The notes under the pieces were generated by a model that was not told the DNA's origin, did no database searches, and saw only the letters and a list, made by a program, of their open reading frames with translations. Shown one piece after another: positions 56,008 to 64,000 of a stretch of DNA of 64,000 nucleotides. The stretch comes from DATIUV01 sp049322755. GTDB taxonomy: Bacteria; Pseudomonadota; Gammaproteobacteria; Burkholderiales; UBA6910. The stretch is from positions 124,001 through 188,000 of the forward strand of contig JBMOQX010000053.1 of NCBI GenBank assembly GCA_049322755.1, read 5' to 3'. Numbering within the stretch: position 1 is the first letter of the stretch; every line of letters begins with the position of its first letter. Position numbers and translations under genes: made by a program.

Positions 56008-57447
56008 ATGACCCCGCCCGCACCCGCGATGCCGCGCGCCATGAAAACCCGCCTGGCGCCCAGCCCCACCGGACTGCTGCACTTCGGCAACATCCGCACC
56101 GCGCTGTTCAACGTCCTCGCCGCGAAGAAATCGGGCGGCACTTTCCTGCTGCGCATCGAGGACACGGATCTCGAGCGCAGCCGCGCCGAGTTCATCGAGG
56201 CGCTGTACCGGGACCTGCGCTGGCTCGGCCTCGACTGGCAGGAGGGCGGCGACGCCGGCGGGCCGGCGGGACCCTACCTGCAGTCGCAGCGCACGCCGAT
56301 CTACGATGATCATCTGGGCCGGCTCGAGCGGCGCGGCCTGGTCTATCCGTGCTTCTGCTCCGCCGCCGAGCTGGAGGTCTCGCGCAAGCTGCAGGCCCAG
56401 GCCGGCCAGCCGCCGCGCTACAGCGGCAAGTGCTCGCACCTCAAGCCCGACGAGCAGGCCGCCAAGCTGGCGCAGGGCCTCGACCACACCATCCGCTTTC
56501 GCATGCCGCGGGGCGTGAGCATCGAGTTCGACGACCTGGTGCGGGGGCCTCAGAAGTTCGCCGCCGACGACATCGGCGACTTCATCGTGCGCCGCTCCGA
56601 CGGCACTTACGCGTTCTTCTACGTCAACGCGCTGGACGACGCGTTGATGGGCGTGACCCACGTGCTGCGCGGCGAGGATCACCTCACCAACACGCCGCGC
56701 CAGCTGGCGCTGCTGGAGGCGTTCGGGCTGCCGGCGCCAGCCTACGGCCATATTTCCCTGATCGTCGACGCCCGCGGCGCGCCGCTGTCCAAGCGCACCG
56801 GATCCAAGTCGGTGGAGGAGCTGCGCGAGGAGGGCTACCTGCCGGAGGCAGTGAACAATTACCTCGGGCGCCTCGGCCATCACGTCGACTCGCCCCACGC
56901 GCTGTCGCTGGACCAGCTCGCGGCGTGCTTCGAATTCTCGCAGCTGGGGCGCTCGCCGGCGCGCTACGATCCGACGCAACTGCTGCACTGGCAGGCGCAG
57001 GCGGTGAAGGAGCGCGACGACCGCGACCTGGCCGAGTGGCTGCGCCCGGCGGTGGGCGCCATCGTGCCGGCGGGGGAGCTCTCGCGCTTTGCCCGCGCGG
57101 TGAAGGGCAACGTGACGTTTCCCGCCGATGCCGTGCTCTGGGCGCAGGTGCTCTACACGGACCCGCTGCGCATCGAGCCCGACGCCCAGGCCGCGCTGGC
57201 GCAGGCGCCGCAGGAACTGTTCCGCGCCGCGCTGGACGCCATTGCCCCCGGCAAGGACTACGCCCGCTTCACCGCCGACGTGCGCCAGGCCGCCGGCGTG
57301 CAGGGACGCGCGCTGTTCATGCCGCTGCGCGCGGCGCTCACCGGCCAGATGAAGGGGCCGGAGATGGCGGACGTGTTCGCGCTCATGGACTTCGAGCGCG
57401 CGCGGCGCCGCATCGCGGCGCAGGTGCTTTCCGTGGACATCGACTGA
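56008..57447 (+). CDS. gltX: glutamyl-tRNA synthetase
   Basis: 479 residues from ATG 56008; ATG 56041 (MKTRLAPSPTGLLHFGNIRT) would give 468, nearer the family opening. The HIGH equivalent is HFGN in SPTGLLHFGN and the KMSKS equivalent is PLSKRTGSKSVEE, both unusual variants that favour the short-zinc-loop GltX branch. Charges tRNA-Glu; discrimination against tRNA-Gln cannot be judged. Confidence 0.95.
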   Translation: MTPPAPAMPRAMKTRLAPSPTGLLHFGNIRTALFNVLAAKKSGGTFLLRIEDTDLERSRAEFIEALYRDLRWLGLDWQEGGDAGGPAGPYLQSQRTPIYDDHLGRLERRGLVYPCFCSAAELEVSRKLQAQAGQPPRYSGKCSHLKPDEQAAKLAQGLDHTIRFRMPRGVSIEFDDLVRGPQKFAADDIGDFIVRRSDGTYAFFYVNALDDALMGVTHVLRGEDHLTNTPRQLALLEAFGLPAPAYGHISLIVDARGAPLSKRTGSKSVEELREEGYLPEAVNNYLGRLGHHVDSPHALSLDQLAACFEFSQLGRSPARYDPTQLLHWQAQAVKERDDRDLAEWLRPAVGAIVPAGELSRFARAVKGNVTFPADAVLWAQVLYTDPLRIEPDAQAALAQAPQELFRAALDAIAPGKDYARFTADVRQAAGVQGRALFMPLRAALTGQMKGPEMADVFALMDFERARRRIAAQVLSVDID

Positions 57448-57453
57448 AGCGCC

Positions 57454-58833
57454 ATGCCCTTGCGCATCTACAACACGCTGGCGCGGGAGAAGCAGGACTT
57501 CACCCCCATCGAGCCTGGCAAAGTCCGCATGTACGTCTGCGGGATGACGGTGTACGACTACTGCCACCTGGGCCACGCGCGGGTGATGGTGGTGTTCGAC
57601 CTGGTGGCGCGCTGGCTGCGCGCCCGGGGAAACGCAGTCACCTACGTGCGCAACATCACCGACATCGACGACAAGATCATCAAGCGCGCGGCGGAGTACG
57701 GCGAGCCCATCGACCGGCTCACCGAGCGCTTCATCGCGGCAATGCACGAGGACGCCGACCGGCTCGGCATCGAGCGGCCCACGTTCGAGCCGCGCGCGAC
57801 CCAGCACGTGGGCGGCATGCTGGAGATGATCGAGGCGCTGATGGCCAAGGGCATTGCCTACCGCGCGCCCAACGGTGACGTCTACTACGCGGTACGCAAA
57901 TTTCCGGGCTACGGCAAGCTCTCCGGCAAGTCGCTGGAGGACCTGCGCGCCGGCGAGCGGGTCGACGTCGATCCCAACAAGCAGGACCCGCTGGATTTCG
58001 TTCTGTGGAAGGCGGCCAAGCCAGGCGAGCCGCAATGGCCCTCGCCGTGGGGGCCGGGCCGGCCCGGCTGGCACATCGAGTGCTCGGTGATGAGCGAGCA
58101 CCACCTGGGCGAGCACTTCGACATCCACGGCGGTGGCCAGGACCTGCAGTTCCCGCATCACGAGAACGAGATCGCCCAGTCCGAGGGCGCCCACGGCCAC
58201 GCGTTCGTGAACTACTGGATGCACAACGGCTTCGTGCGCGTGGACAACGAGAAGATGTCCAAGTCGCTGGGCAATTTCTTCACCGTGCGGGAGGTGCTCG
58301 ATCGGTTTCCCGCCGAGGTGGTGCGCTTCTTCATCGTGCGTGCCCACTACCGCAGCCCGCTCAACTACTCCGATCAGCATCTCGTCGACGCGCGCGCGGC
58401 GCTGACGCGGCTGTACACGGCGCTGAAGGGCTTCGAGCGCGCCGCCGGCGCGGTGGACTGGAGCGACCCGCGGGCGCGGCGTTTCCGCGACGCGATGGAC
58501 GACGACTTCGGCACGCCGGAAGCGGTGGCGGTGCTCTTCGATCTGGCCAACGACGTCAACCGCACCCGCACCCCGGCCGACGCCGCGCTGCTCAAGGGCC
58601 TGGGCGCGCTGCTGGGGCTGCTGCAGCAGGACCCCACCGCGTTCCTGCAGGCGGCGCCGGGAGAGGGCGAAGGCCTGGAAGCGCAGGAAGTGGACCGGCT
58701 CATCGCCGAACGCACGGCGGCCCGCAAGGCGCGCAACTTCGCCGAGGCCGACCGCATCCGGGACGTGCTCGCCGCGGCGGGCATCGTGCTGGAGGACACG
58801 CCCCAGGGCACGCTCTGGCGGCGGGCAGTCTGA
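57454..58833 (+). CDS. cysS: cysteinyl-tRNA synthetase
   Basis: 459 residues. MYVCGMTVYDYCHLGHARVM with zinc Cys and HIGH-type motif, WHIECSVMSEHHLGEHFDIH, and EKMSKSLGNFFTVREVLDRF. Follows gltX by 6 bp. Confidence 0.98.
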   Translation: MPLRIYNTLAREKQDFTPIEPGKVRMYVCGMTVYDYCHLGHARVMVVFDLVARWLRARGNAVTYVRNITDIDDKIIKRAAEYGEPIDRLTERFIAAMHEDADRLGIERPTFEPRATQHVGGMLEMIEALMAKGIAYRAPNGDVYYAVRKFPGYGKLSGKSLEDLRAGERVDVDPNKQDPLDFVLWKAAKPGEPQWPSPWGPGRPGWHIECSVMSEHHLGEHFDIHGGGQDLQFPHHENEIAQSEGAHGHAFVNYWMHNGFVRVDNEKMSKSLGNFFTVREVLDRFPAEVVRFFIVRAHYRSPLNYSDQHLVDARAALTRLYTALKGFERAAGAVDWSDPRARRFRDAMDDDFGTPEAVAVLFDLANDVNRTRTPADAALLKGLGALLGLLQQDPTAFLQAAPGEGEGLEAQEVDRLIAERTAARKARNFAEADRIRDVLAAAGIVLEDTPQGTLWRRAV

Positions 58834-58838
58834 ATTTT

Positions 58839-58865
58839 CGACAAATGGGCGGTTCCCATTTGTCG
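58839..58865. repeat. perfect 11-bp inverted repeat after cysS
   Basis: CGACAAATGGG-CGGTT-CCCATTTGTCG forms an 11-bp perfect stem 5 bp after the cysS stop. No T run follows, so it may be a bidirectional 3'-end structure and not a rho-independent terminator. Confidence 0.65.
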
Positions 58866-58875
58866 CCGTCCATGT

Positions 58876-58915
58876 CCCCTCGCCTTCCGGGAGAGGGGGA
58901 AGGGGAGAGGGCGAG
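58876..58915. repeat. REP-like purine/pyrimidine-rich intergenic repeat
   Basis: CCCCTCGCCTTCCGGGAGAG then GGGGAAGGGGAGAGGGCGAG forms the imperfect palindrome typical of the dispersed CCCTC/GAGGG intergenic repeats of many beta and gamma genomes. Only one copy is visible here, so copy number is unproven. Confidence 0.45.
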
Positions 58916-58996
58916 CGTGCTCGGACATTGCCGCCGCGCTCGGTGCGCTACGCGGGAGTGCCGGGCACGATTCGCCGCCATCGCAGTCGAACCAAA

Positions 58997-59344
58997 ATGA
59001 CCGAAAATCTCAAGACCAGTCTCACCGCCACCGGCATCTGGCTGCGCGCGCTTTACATGGTGCTGATGGCGATCGCGTGGAGCGTCACCGAGCTGGTGCT
59101 GGCCGCGGTGGTGCTGCTGCAGTTCGTGCTGCGGCTGGTGACCGGCGAGGCGAACGCGAACCTCCTCGGTTTCGGGCGCCAGCTCGCCGCCTACGCGTAC
59201 AACATCTTCCTGTTCCTCACGTTCAACACCGAGGACAAGCCGTTCCCGTTCTGCGAGTGGGCCGCCAGCGCGACGCCCTGGCGGCCGGTCCCGGCAGGCA
59301 CGCCGGGCGGGAATCCGCCGGCGCCGACCTCGGACCAGCGCTGA
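58997..59344 (+). CDS. DUF4389 small membrane protein
   Basis: 115 residues from ATG 58997. Two helices (IWLRALYMVLMAIAWSVTEL, VLAAVVLLQFVLRLVTGEAN), FGRQLAAYAYNIFLFLTFNT, then DKPFPFCEW, the family signature. Function unknown; frequent in Proteobacteria as a single-domain protein. Confidence 0.85.
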   Translation: MTENLKTSLTATGIWLRALYMVLMAIAWSVTELVLAAVVLLQFVLRLVTGEANANLLGFGRQLAAYAYNIFLFLTFNTEDKPFPFCEWAASATPWRPVPAGTPGGNPPAPTSDQR

Positions 59345-59353
59345 TCCGGACCC

Positions 59354-59773
59354 ATGCCGGCGGGCGTCAACACGCTGGTGCTGGTGCTGCTGGGGCTGGT
59401 GGCGGTCACCGGCTATGTGACCCTGGTCTTCATCCCCTCGCTGCGCTCGGCCCGGGAGGAGCGCTCGCGCCCGCTGCTCAACACCCGCTGCAGCGTGCGC
59501 ACCGGGCTGGCGCCGCTGTTCCACCTGAGCGGGCTCGGCCGGGCGACGTTCTACGACGACTTCCTGGTGGCGGTCTACCTGGTGCGCACGGAGCTCGATT
59601 ACGGCGACATCGAGCGCGTCGAGCTGCGCCGGCGCATCCTTTCCAAGGGCATCTTCCTGTATCCGAAGCCGGGCGGCGGGCGCCGCTACGTCGCGCTGTT
59701 CCCGCGCGACCTGGCGCCGATGCTGACGATCCTGCACGCCAAGGGCGTCCCGCCGCCGGCGGACAAACCCTAG
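59354..59773 (+). CDS. hypothetical single-helix membrane protein
   Basis: 139 residues from ATG 59354. One N-terminal helix (TLVLVLLGLVAVTGYVTLVF), then a soluble part of about 105 residues with strands (FYDDFLVAVYLVRTELDYGD, IERVELRRRILSKGIFLYPK). I do not recognise the family. It ends 4 bp into the convergent DUF4126 remnant. Confidence 0.7.
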   Translation: MPAGVNTLVLVLLGLVAVTGYVTLVFIPSLRSAREERSRPLLNTRCSVRTGLAPLFHLSGLGRATFYDDFLVAVYLVRTELDYGDIERVELRRRILSKGIFLYPKPGGGRRYVALFPRDLAPMLTILHAKGVPPPADKP

Positions 59774-59970
59774 GAAGTCCTGGCGGCCGGGGGCGAGCCG
59801 CCGCGCCAGCGGCGCAGCAGCGCCCGTAGTCCGCCGATCAGCTTCACCGCCAGGAACGCGGCCAGCACCAGGAACACGATCAGCAGCACCAGGTACAGCC
59901 GCAGCCCGCTCGCCCAGGCGAGGCCCGCGGCGACGGCGATTTCAGGGAGGTGCGCGGCCAGCGCGTCCAC
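59770..59970 (-). pseudogene. DUF4126 protein reduced to a 66-residue minigene by internal deletion
   Basis: MDALAAHLPEIAVAAGLAWA, SGLRLYLVL matches the start of DUF4126 membrane proteins. The frame then jumps, in phase, to a typical C-terminal helix (IVFLVLAAFLAVKLIGGLRA, LLRRW). Relatives have about 190-200 residues, so some 120-130 are missing between. The reduced ORF is still open and might be translated. Confidence 0.5.
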
Positions 59971-60009
59971 GACGTCAGGCGGCGGCGCGGCGGGTGCGAA
60001 CCGCCGGGA

Positions 60010-60252
60010 TCAGCCCGAGCAGCTCCTGGTGATGTCTTGCGGGACGCCGGCGGGGTTCTGGCCGGTTTTGGCGCGGGCGGTGATGCACTCCCGCAGAAAG
60101 GTGTCGTAGGCTTCGCCGGAAAGCCCCTTGTCGCGTCCCAGCTTGATGCATTCGGCGGTCGGCGCCGCACCCTGGCTCGGCGCCTTGTCCGCCGCCAGCG
60201 CCGGTTGCAAGGCGCATGCCGCGCAGATCAGACCGAAAAACCAGTGTTTCAT
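60010..60252 (-). CDS. small secreted PsiF-like protein
   Basis: 80 residues from ATG 60252 with GGGAG upstream. Signal MKHWFFGLICAACALQPALA. The mature part has a helix ECIKLGRDKGLSGEAYDTFL, RECITARA with the Cys-KG-L-G-Cys spacing of PsiF-type repeats. Ends SCSG. Family assignment tentative. Confidence 0.6.
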   Translation of the reverse strand: MKHWFFGLICAACALQPALAADKAPSQGAAPTAECIKLGRDKGLSGEAYDTFLRECITARAKTGQNPAGVPQDITRSCSG

Positions 60253-60410
60253 TTCGGATGCTCCCGCCACGAGGGCTCGACATAAGAGGATGCTGATAAA
60301 ACATACCCGCTTCCGCCTGCCGCGGCAATGGCCCCGGCGCGGCGTCGGCTGCAACGAACGGCTGTCGGACCGGTCGAAACCGCCGAACACTTCAGATCAG
60401 GAGATCCGCC

Positions 60411-60740
60411 GTGCCCAAGACGCTTCCCTACCGGGTCAACACCGCCACCGGAGCGGCCTACGACATCGACTTCCCACTGCACGCGGAAACGGTTTCGCCG
60501 ATGCGGGTGAACCAGCTGCTCAGCGCGGTGCTGGAACGGCTCGACCGCGAGATCCGCGTCCTGGGGGAGACCGCCAACGGCGACGTGCTGCAGGCGCTGG
60601 CGATGGCGCTGGCGGTGCGCGCCGGCATGATCCACGCCCCGAAGACGCTCACCGACCGGCTGGCCCAGGAACTGGTGCAGACGGCGCTGGGCGCCGTGGG
60701 CAAACCCAGGGAAACCGGCCATCCCGCCGGCCACGCCTGA
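60411..60740 (+). CDS. conserved hypothetical protein (109 aa)
   Basis: 109 residues from GTG 60411 with CAGGAG 8 nt upstream. PYRVNTATGAAYDIDFPLHA, then a helical bundle (PMRVNQLLSAVLERLDREIR, DVLQALAMALAVRAGM). Soluble, cytoplasmic, family not recognised. Confidence 0.65.
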   Translation: MPKTLPYRVNTATGAAYDIDFPLHAETVSPMRVNQLLSAVLERLDREIRVLGETANGDVLQALAMALAVRAGMIHAPKTLTDRLAQELVQTALGAVGKPRETGHPAGHA

Positions 60741-60757
60741 GGCGGGCGCCGCCCCCG

Positions 60758-62299
60758 CTAGGCGGGCCGGGGGCCCGGCCGGCCGTCCTCCACCACGAAG
60801 GTCGCCAGGGTGCGGATGCCGCTTGCGGGGTCCTCGACGTTGTCCAGCGCCATCAGGCGGGCCGTGGCGTGCCGCGGCGTCAGCTCCAGGGTCGTGTAGC
60901 CGCGCCAGGGAGTCCGTGCGAAGCGGATATGGGGATTGTCGGGCAGGATGGCGTCCACCCGCGACTGCGGATAGGCGCGGGAGCTGATGGATGTGGTGAC
61001 GAATTCGCTCGCCACCACCGGCGAGCGCGGGTCGTCGAAATCGGACTTGAGGTCGGTGACGGCAAAAATGTGGATGTCGCCGCCGATCACCAGCGGGTTG
61101 GGCACGTTACCAGCGTGCAGCGTCTCCAGGATGCGCCGCCGCGCCGCCGGGTAGCCGTCCCAGCCGTCAGTCGAGAACGCCCGCGCCGGGCCCGGCTTGC
61201 GGTCCACCTGCGCCATGATGGTCTGCTGCGCGATCACGTTCCAGCGCGTTTCGTGGCGGGCGAGGCTGTCCAGCAGCCAGCGCTCCTGGGTCTCGCCCAG
61301 CAGGGTGCGCGTCGGGTCCAGCCGCTCTGCGCAATCTGCGGCGATGCGGCTGCCGCCGCGGCCCGGGCGCGGGCACGCCTGGTGGTCCCGGTACTGGCGG
61401 CCGTCCAGCAGGCGGAACTCGGCCAGCGTGCCGAAGCGGGCCGAGGCGTAAAGCTGCATCGCGGGCCCGCGCGGCCGTGCCCACGCCGGTAGCGGCATGT
61501 GCTCGTAGTACGCCTGGTAGGCCGCGGCCCGGCGCGCCAGGAACGCGTCGGCGGGATCCAGGTCCTGGTTCTGGTCGTTGGCGTAGTCGTTGTCGACTTC
61601 GTGGTCGTCCCAGATCACGAGCCACGGAAACGCAGCGTGGGCGGCCTGGAGGTCGGTGTCGGTCCGGTACAGCGCGTAGAACGCCCGGTAGTCGTCGAGG
61701 CCCACCGGCTCGCCCGCGCGCAGGCTGCGCACCGCCCTGGCCGGGTTGGTGTACTCGTAGATGTAATCGCCCAGGTGCACCACCAGATCCAGGTCTTCGG
61801 CGGCCATGTGGCGATACGCGGCGTAATAGCCGTGCTCCCAGTTCTGGCAGGAAGCGAAGGCGAAGCGCAGCCGCGCGTTGCCGTCGTCCGGGCGCGGCGC
61901 GGTGCGCGTACGGCCGGCGGGACTCGCGTGGCCCAGCGCGACGAAACGGTACCAATAGCTCCGCGACGGTTGCAGGCCCGTCACCTCGACGTGCACCGAG
62001 TGGGCCCACGCCGGATCGGCCACCGCGTCGCCCCGGCGCACGACGCGCGCGAAGCGCTCGTCCTCCGCCACCTCCCAGCGAACGGCCACCGGCGCCGGCG
62101 GCAGGCCGCCGTCCGCCGCCAGCGGCTCCGGCGCGAGCCGGGTCCACATCACGACGCCGTCGGGTGCCGGATAGCCGGAGGCGACGCCCAGCGTGAACGG
62201 CGGCCGCGACTCGGAGAGCTTCTCCAGCGCCCGCGGCGCGCAGCCGGCCGCCGCGAGCGCGGAGCAGCCCAGCAGGAATCGGCGGCGGTCGTGTCTCAT
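60758..62299 (-). CDS. phoD: PhoD-type alkaline phosphatase/phosphodiesterase
   Basis: 513 residues. Tat signal RRRFLLGCSALAAAGC with twin Arg and possible lipobox Cys. N-terminal PhoD domain PPFTLGVASGYPAPDGVVMW, metal sites FAFASCQNWEHG, VVHLGDYIYEY, IWDDHEVDNDYAND, NPLVIGGDIHIFAVTDLKSD. Releases phosphate from esters outside the cytoplasm. Confidence 0.94.
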   Translation of the reverse strand: MRHDRRRFLLGCSALAAAGCAPRALEKLSESRPPFTLGVASGYPAPDGVVMWTRLAPEPLAADGGLPPAPVAVRWEVAEDERFARVVRRGDAVADPAWAHSVHVEVTGLQPSRSYWYRFVALGHASPAGRTRTAPRPDDGNARLRFAFASCQNWEHGYYAAYRHMAAEDLDLVVHLGDYIYEYTNPARAVRSLRAGEPVGLDDYRAFYALYRTDTDLQAAHAAFPWLVIWDDHEVDNDYANDQNQDLDPADAFLARRAAAYQAYYEHMPLPAWARPRGPAMQLYASARFGTLAEFRLLDGRQYRDHQACPRPGRGGSRIAADCAERLDPTRTLLGETQERWLLDSLARHETRWNVIAQQTIMAQVDRKPGPARAFSTDGWDGYPAARRRILETLHAGNVPNPLVIGGDIHIFAVTDLKSDFDDPRSPVVASEFVTTSISSRAYPQSRVDAILPDNPHIRFARTPWRGYTTLELTPRHATARLMALDNVEDPASGIRTLATFVVEDGRPGPRPA

Positions 62300-62399
62300 G
62301 GTGGCCGACAGTGTGCCTCAGGTTCGATTAAACGCGCATGACGGTGGGTCGGAATGGCCGGGCTTGCCGGCGCACCGGCGCCTTCCTACCATCGGCCTC

Positions 62400-63878
62400 A
62401 TGAACCGTCCCCCTTCCCGAAGTGCGCGGTGCGTGATACTGGCCGCCGCGCTGGCTTCATCGCCGGCTTTCGCGCTGGAGCGCCTGCCGGCGCTGTCGAT
62501 CGATCCGACGCAGACCACCGTATCCGGCATCTCGTCCGGCGGCTACATGGCGGTGCAACTGCACGTCGCTCACTCCAGGGACATCGCCGGCGCCGGCGCG
62601 TTCGCCGGCGGGCCCTATTACTGCGCCGAAGGCGACCTGGAGCGCGCCCGCTTCGGCTGCATGGAAGGCGAGCCCGACGCTGCCCGGCTCGCGCACGTGA
62701 CGCGCGACTGGGCGCAGGCGGACCGCATCGATCCGGTAACCCACCTCCAACGGTCCCGGGTTTGGCTTTTCTCCGGCTACAACGACGGCGTCGTGCGGCG
62801 CCCGGTCACCGACGCGCTGGCGCGCTATTACCGCGAATTCGTCCCGCCGGGATCGATGTTCTACCAGAACGCGCTGCCCGCGGGCCACGCCCAGGTGACG
62901 CTGGACCACGGCGCGGCGTGCTCCCTGACCGGGGGCGAGTTCATCGTCGACTGCGACTACGACGGCGCCGGGCAGCTGCTGCAGTTTCTTTACGGCGCGT
63001 TGCAGCGGAAGGCGCAAGGGACGCTGCGCGGGGTGCTGCGCACCTTCGACCAGGGCGAGTTCGTCGACGGGCGGCTGCGCGCGGCGGGCATGGCGCGCGA
63101 GGGCTACGTTTTCGTACCCGAACCGTGCGCCCGCGGCGAGCGCTGCCGGGCGCACGTCGCCTTCCACGGCTGTCTGCAGCACGCCGGGCGCATCGGCGAG
63201 GCGTTCGTGCGCAACGCCGGCTACAACCGCTGGGCCGACACCAACCGCATCGTGGTGCTGTACCCGCAGACGGCGGCCACCTGGAGTTTTCCGTTTAATC
63301 CCAAGGGCTGCTGGGACTGGTGGGGGTTCACCGGCGACCGGTACGCCACTCGCGACGGCGCGCAGGTGCGCGCCGTCAAGCGCATGCTGGAACGCCTGGG
63401 CAGCGGCCCGGCGCCGGCCGGCGCAGCCGCCGCCGTGCCGTTCGGAGTCAACGCGGACGCTGCCGTCACGTCGGCGGCGATCGCATGGTCGGCGGTCGCC
63501 GGCGCCGATGGCTACGCGGTGCTGCGCTCTCGCGGCGGCGAGCCGGCGGCGAAGATCACGCCGGCGCCGTTCACCGGTCTGAGCTTCGCCGACCACGGCC
63601 TTGCGCCGGCGAGCGACTACCGGTACGAGGTCGTAGCGGTCGGCAACGGCCGGGCGCTGGCGCGCGCAACGGCCCAGGTGACCACGGCGCGGACGCCGCC
63701 GCGATGCGATCCGTTTTTCTCCGACAACGTGACCCACGTCAGCCGCGGCCGCGCGTACGTGAGCTGGGGGCGCACCTACGCCAAAGGGTCCGGCGATGCC
63801 ATGGGCTGGTGGAACGCGATGGTGGACACGGCGCTGCGTCGCGACGGCGATGCCTTCCGGGTCGGCGTGTGCCCGTGA
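62400..63878 (+). CDS. extracellular poly(3-hydroxybutyrate) depolymerase
   Basis: 492 residues from ATG 62400. Signal ARCVILAAALASSPAFA. Esterase/depolymerase core with lipase box SGISSGGYMAVQLHVAHSRD and oxyanion segment AFHGCLQHAGRIG. Fibronectin-III-like linker at about 345-420. C-terminal segment DNVTHVSRGRAYVSWGRTYA, GDAMGWWNAM resembles the substrate-binding region of dPHB depolymerases. Degrades external polyhydroxybutyrate in relatives. Confidence 0.88.
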   Translation: MNRPPSRSARCVILAAALASSPAFALERLPALSIDPTQTTVSGISSGGYMAVQLHVAHSRDIAGAGAFAGGPYYCAEGDLERARFGCMEGEPDAARLAHVTRDWAQADRIDPVTHLQRSRVWLFSGYNDGVVRRPVTDALARYYREFVPPGSMFYQNALPAGHAQVTLDHGAACSLTGGEFIVDCDYDGAGQLLQFLYGALQRKAQGTLRGVLRTFDQGEFVDGRLRAAGMAREGYVFVPEPCARGERCRAHVAFHGCLQHAGRIGEAFVRNAGYNRWADTNRIVVLYPQTAATWSFPFNPKGCWDWWGFTGDRYATRDGAQVRAVKRMLERLGSGPAPAGAAAAVPFGVNADAAVTSAAIAWSAVAGADGYAVLRSRGGEPAAKITPAPFTGLSFADHGLAPASDYRYEVVAVGNGRALARATAQVTTARTPPRCDPFFSDNVTHVSRGRAYVSWGRTYAKGSGDAMGWWNAMVDTALRRDGDAFRVGVCP

Positions 63879-63884
63879 GCCCGG

Positions 63885-64000
63885 TCAGGACAGCGGCTGA
63901 TCCACCCAGACCTGGAACGGCGTGCGCTCCTGCAGGCGCCGGTACCATGCCTCCAGGTTGGGCGCCGCCGGGCGCTGCACCGGCAGGTTGAACCAGCGCT
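63885..64000 (-). CDS. glutathione S-transferase C-terminal end, cut by window edge
   Basis: Minus-strand frame ending at TGA 63885-63887 reads RWFNLPVQRPAAPNLEAWYR, RLQERTPFQVWVDQPLS. The pattern RWF-LP-RP--PN-EAWY-RL matches the last helix of bacterial glutathione S-transferases. Only 37 residues are visible. Confidence 0.75.
   Translation of the reverse strand, partial: RWFNLPVQRPAAPNLEAWYRRLQERTPFQVWVDQPLS

Noticed and set aside
58069..58084. Sigma54-like TGGCACATCGAGTGCT
   Set aside because: It encodes the conserved WHIEC segment of cysS, so the match is explained by protein sequence.

Overview
The window reads as a high-GC (roughly 70 percent) chromosomal segment of a Betaproteobacterium. 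The evidence is gene order: leuC, an entericidin gene, leuD, leuB, asd, a decayed usg, fimV, truA, trpF, trpB, trpA, accD, folC, a SPOR-domain gene, cvpA, purF, metZ. This is the classical beta/gamma order, and an entericidin inside the leu operon is, as I recall, common in Rhodocyclales/Nitrosomonadales-like genomes. I see no rRNA, tRNA, CRISPR array, insertion sequence or phage gene.

Layout. Positions 1-10700 are accessory and stress-related: the end of cydB, then small envelope or stress genes (DUF2892, DUF2188-like, EF-hand/BON, CsbD-like, entericidin, DUF1328). They surround a regulatory trio: a membrane sensor kinase, a sigma54 activator without a receiver domain, and a NarL-type response regulator. 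Several small genes have a sigma54 -24/-12 element upstream, which suggests a local sigma54 stress regulon. Positions 10540-15940 hold a candidate sRNA, acylphosphatase, an ECF sigma factor, an anti-sigma factor fused to a periplasmic DsrE-like domain, a divergent secreted DsrE-like paralogue, and a Ser/Thr kinase - lipoprotein - adenylate cyclase/PEGA cluster. Two divergent promoters with the same -35 word and the same 15-nt spacer flank the ECF gene and the DsrE gene. Positions 15980-33000 hold metG, apbC, dcd, a broken beta-barrel gene, a FecR-domain protein with a remnant of a paralogue, folA, a histidine phosphatase, a decaying MFP-RND-OMF efflux operon, thyA, a quinone oxidoreductase and aroC. 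Positions 33000-52500 are the leu/asd/fimV/truA/trp/accD/folC/purF/metZ superoperon region; metZ is preceded by a SAM-II-like riboswitch and an intrinsic terminator. Positions 52500-64000 hold an APH/P-loop kinase, lpxH, two tandem cyclophilins, gltX, cysS, small membrane proteins, a PhoD-type phosphatase, a PHB depolymerase and the end of a GST gene.

A recurring feature is internal deletion or frameshift in non-essential genes (AI-2E transporter, PLD-VTT protein, beta-barrel, FecR paralogue, RND permease, RND adaptor, a gene after aroC, usg, DUF4126), while housekeeping genes are intact. Genuine genome erosion is the simpler reading, but assembly collapse must be excluded with reads.
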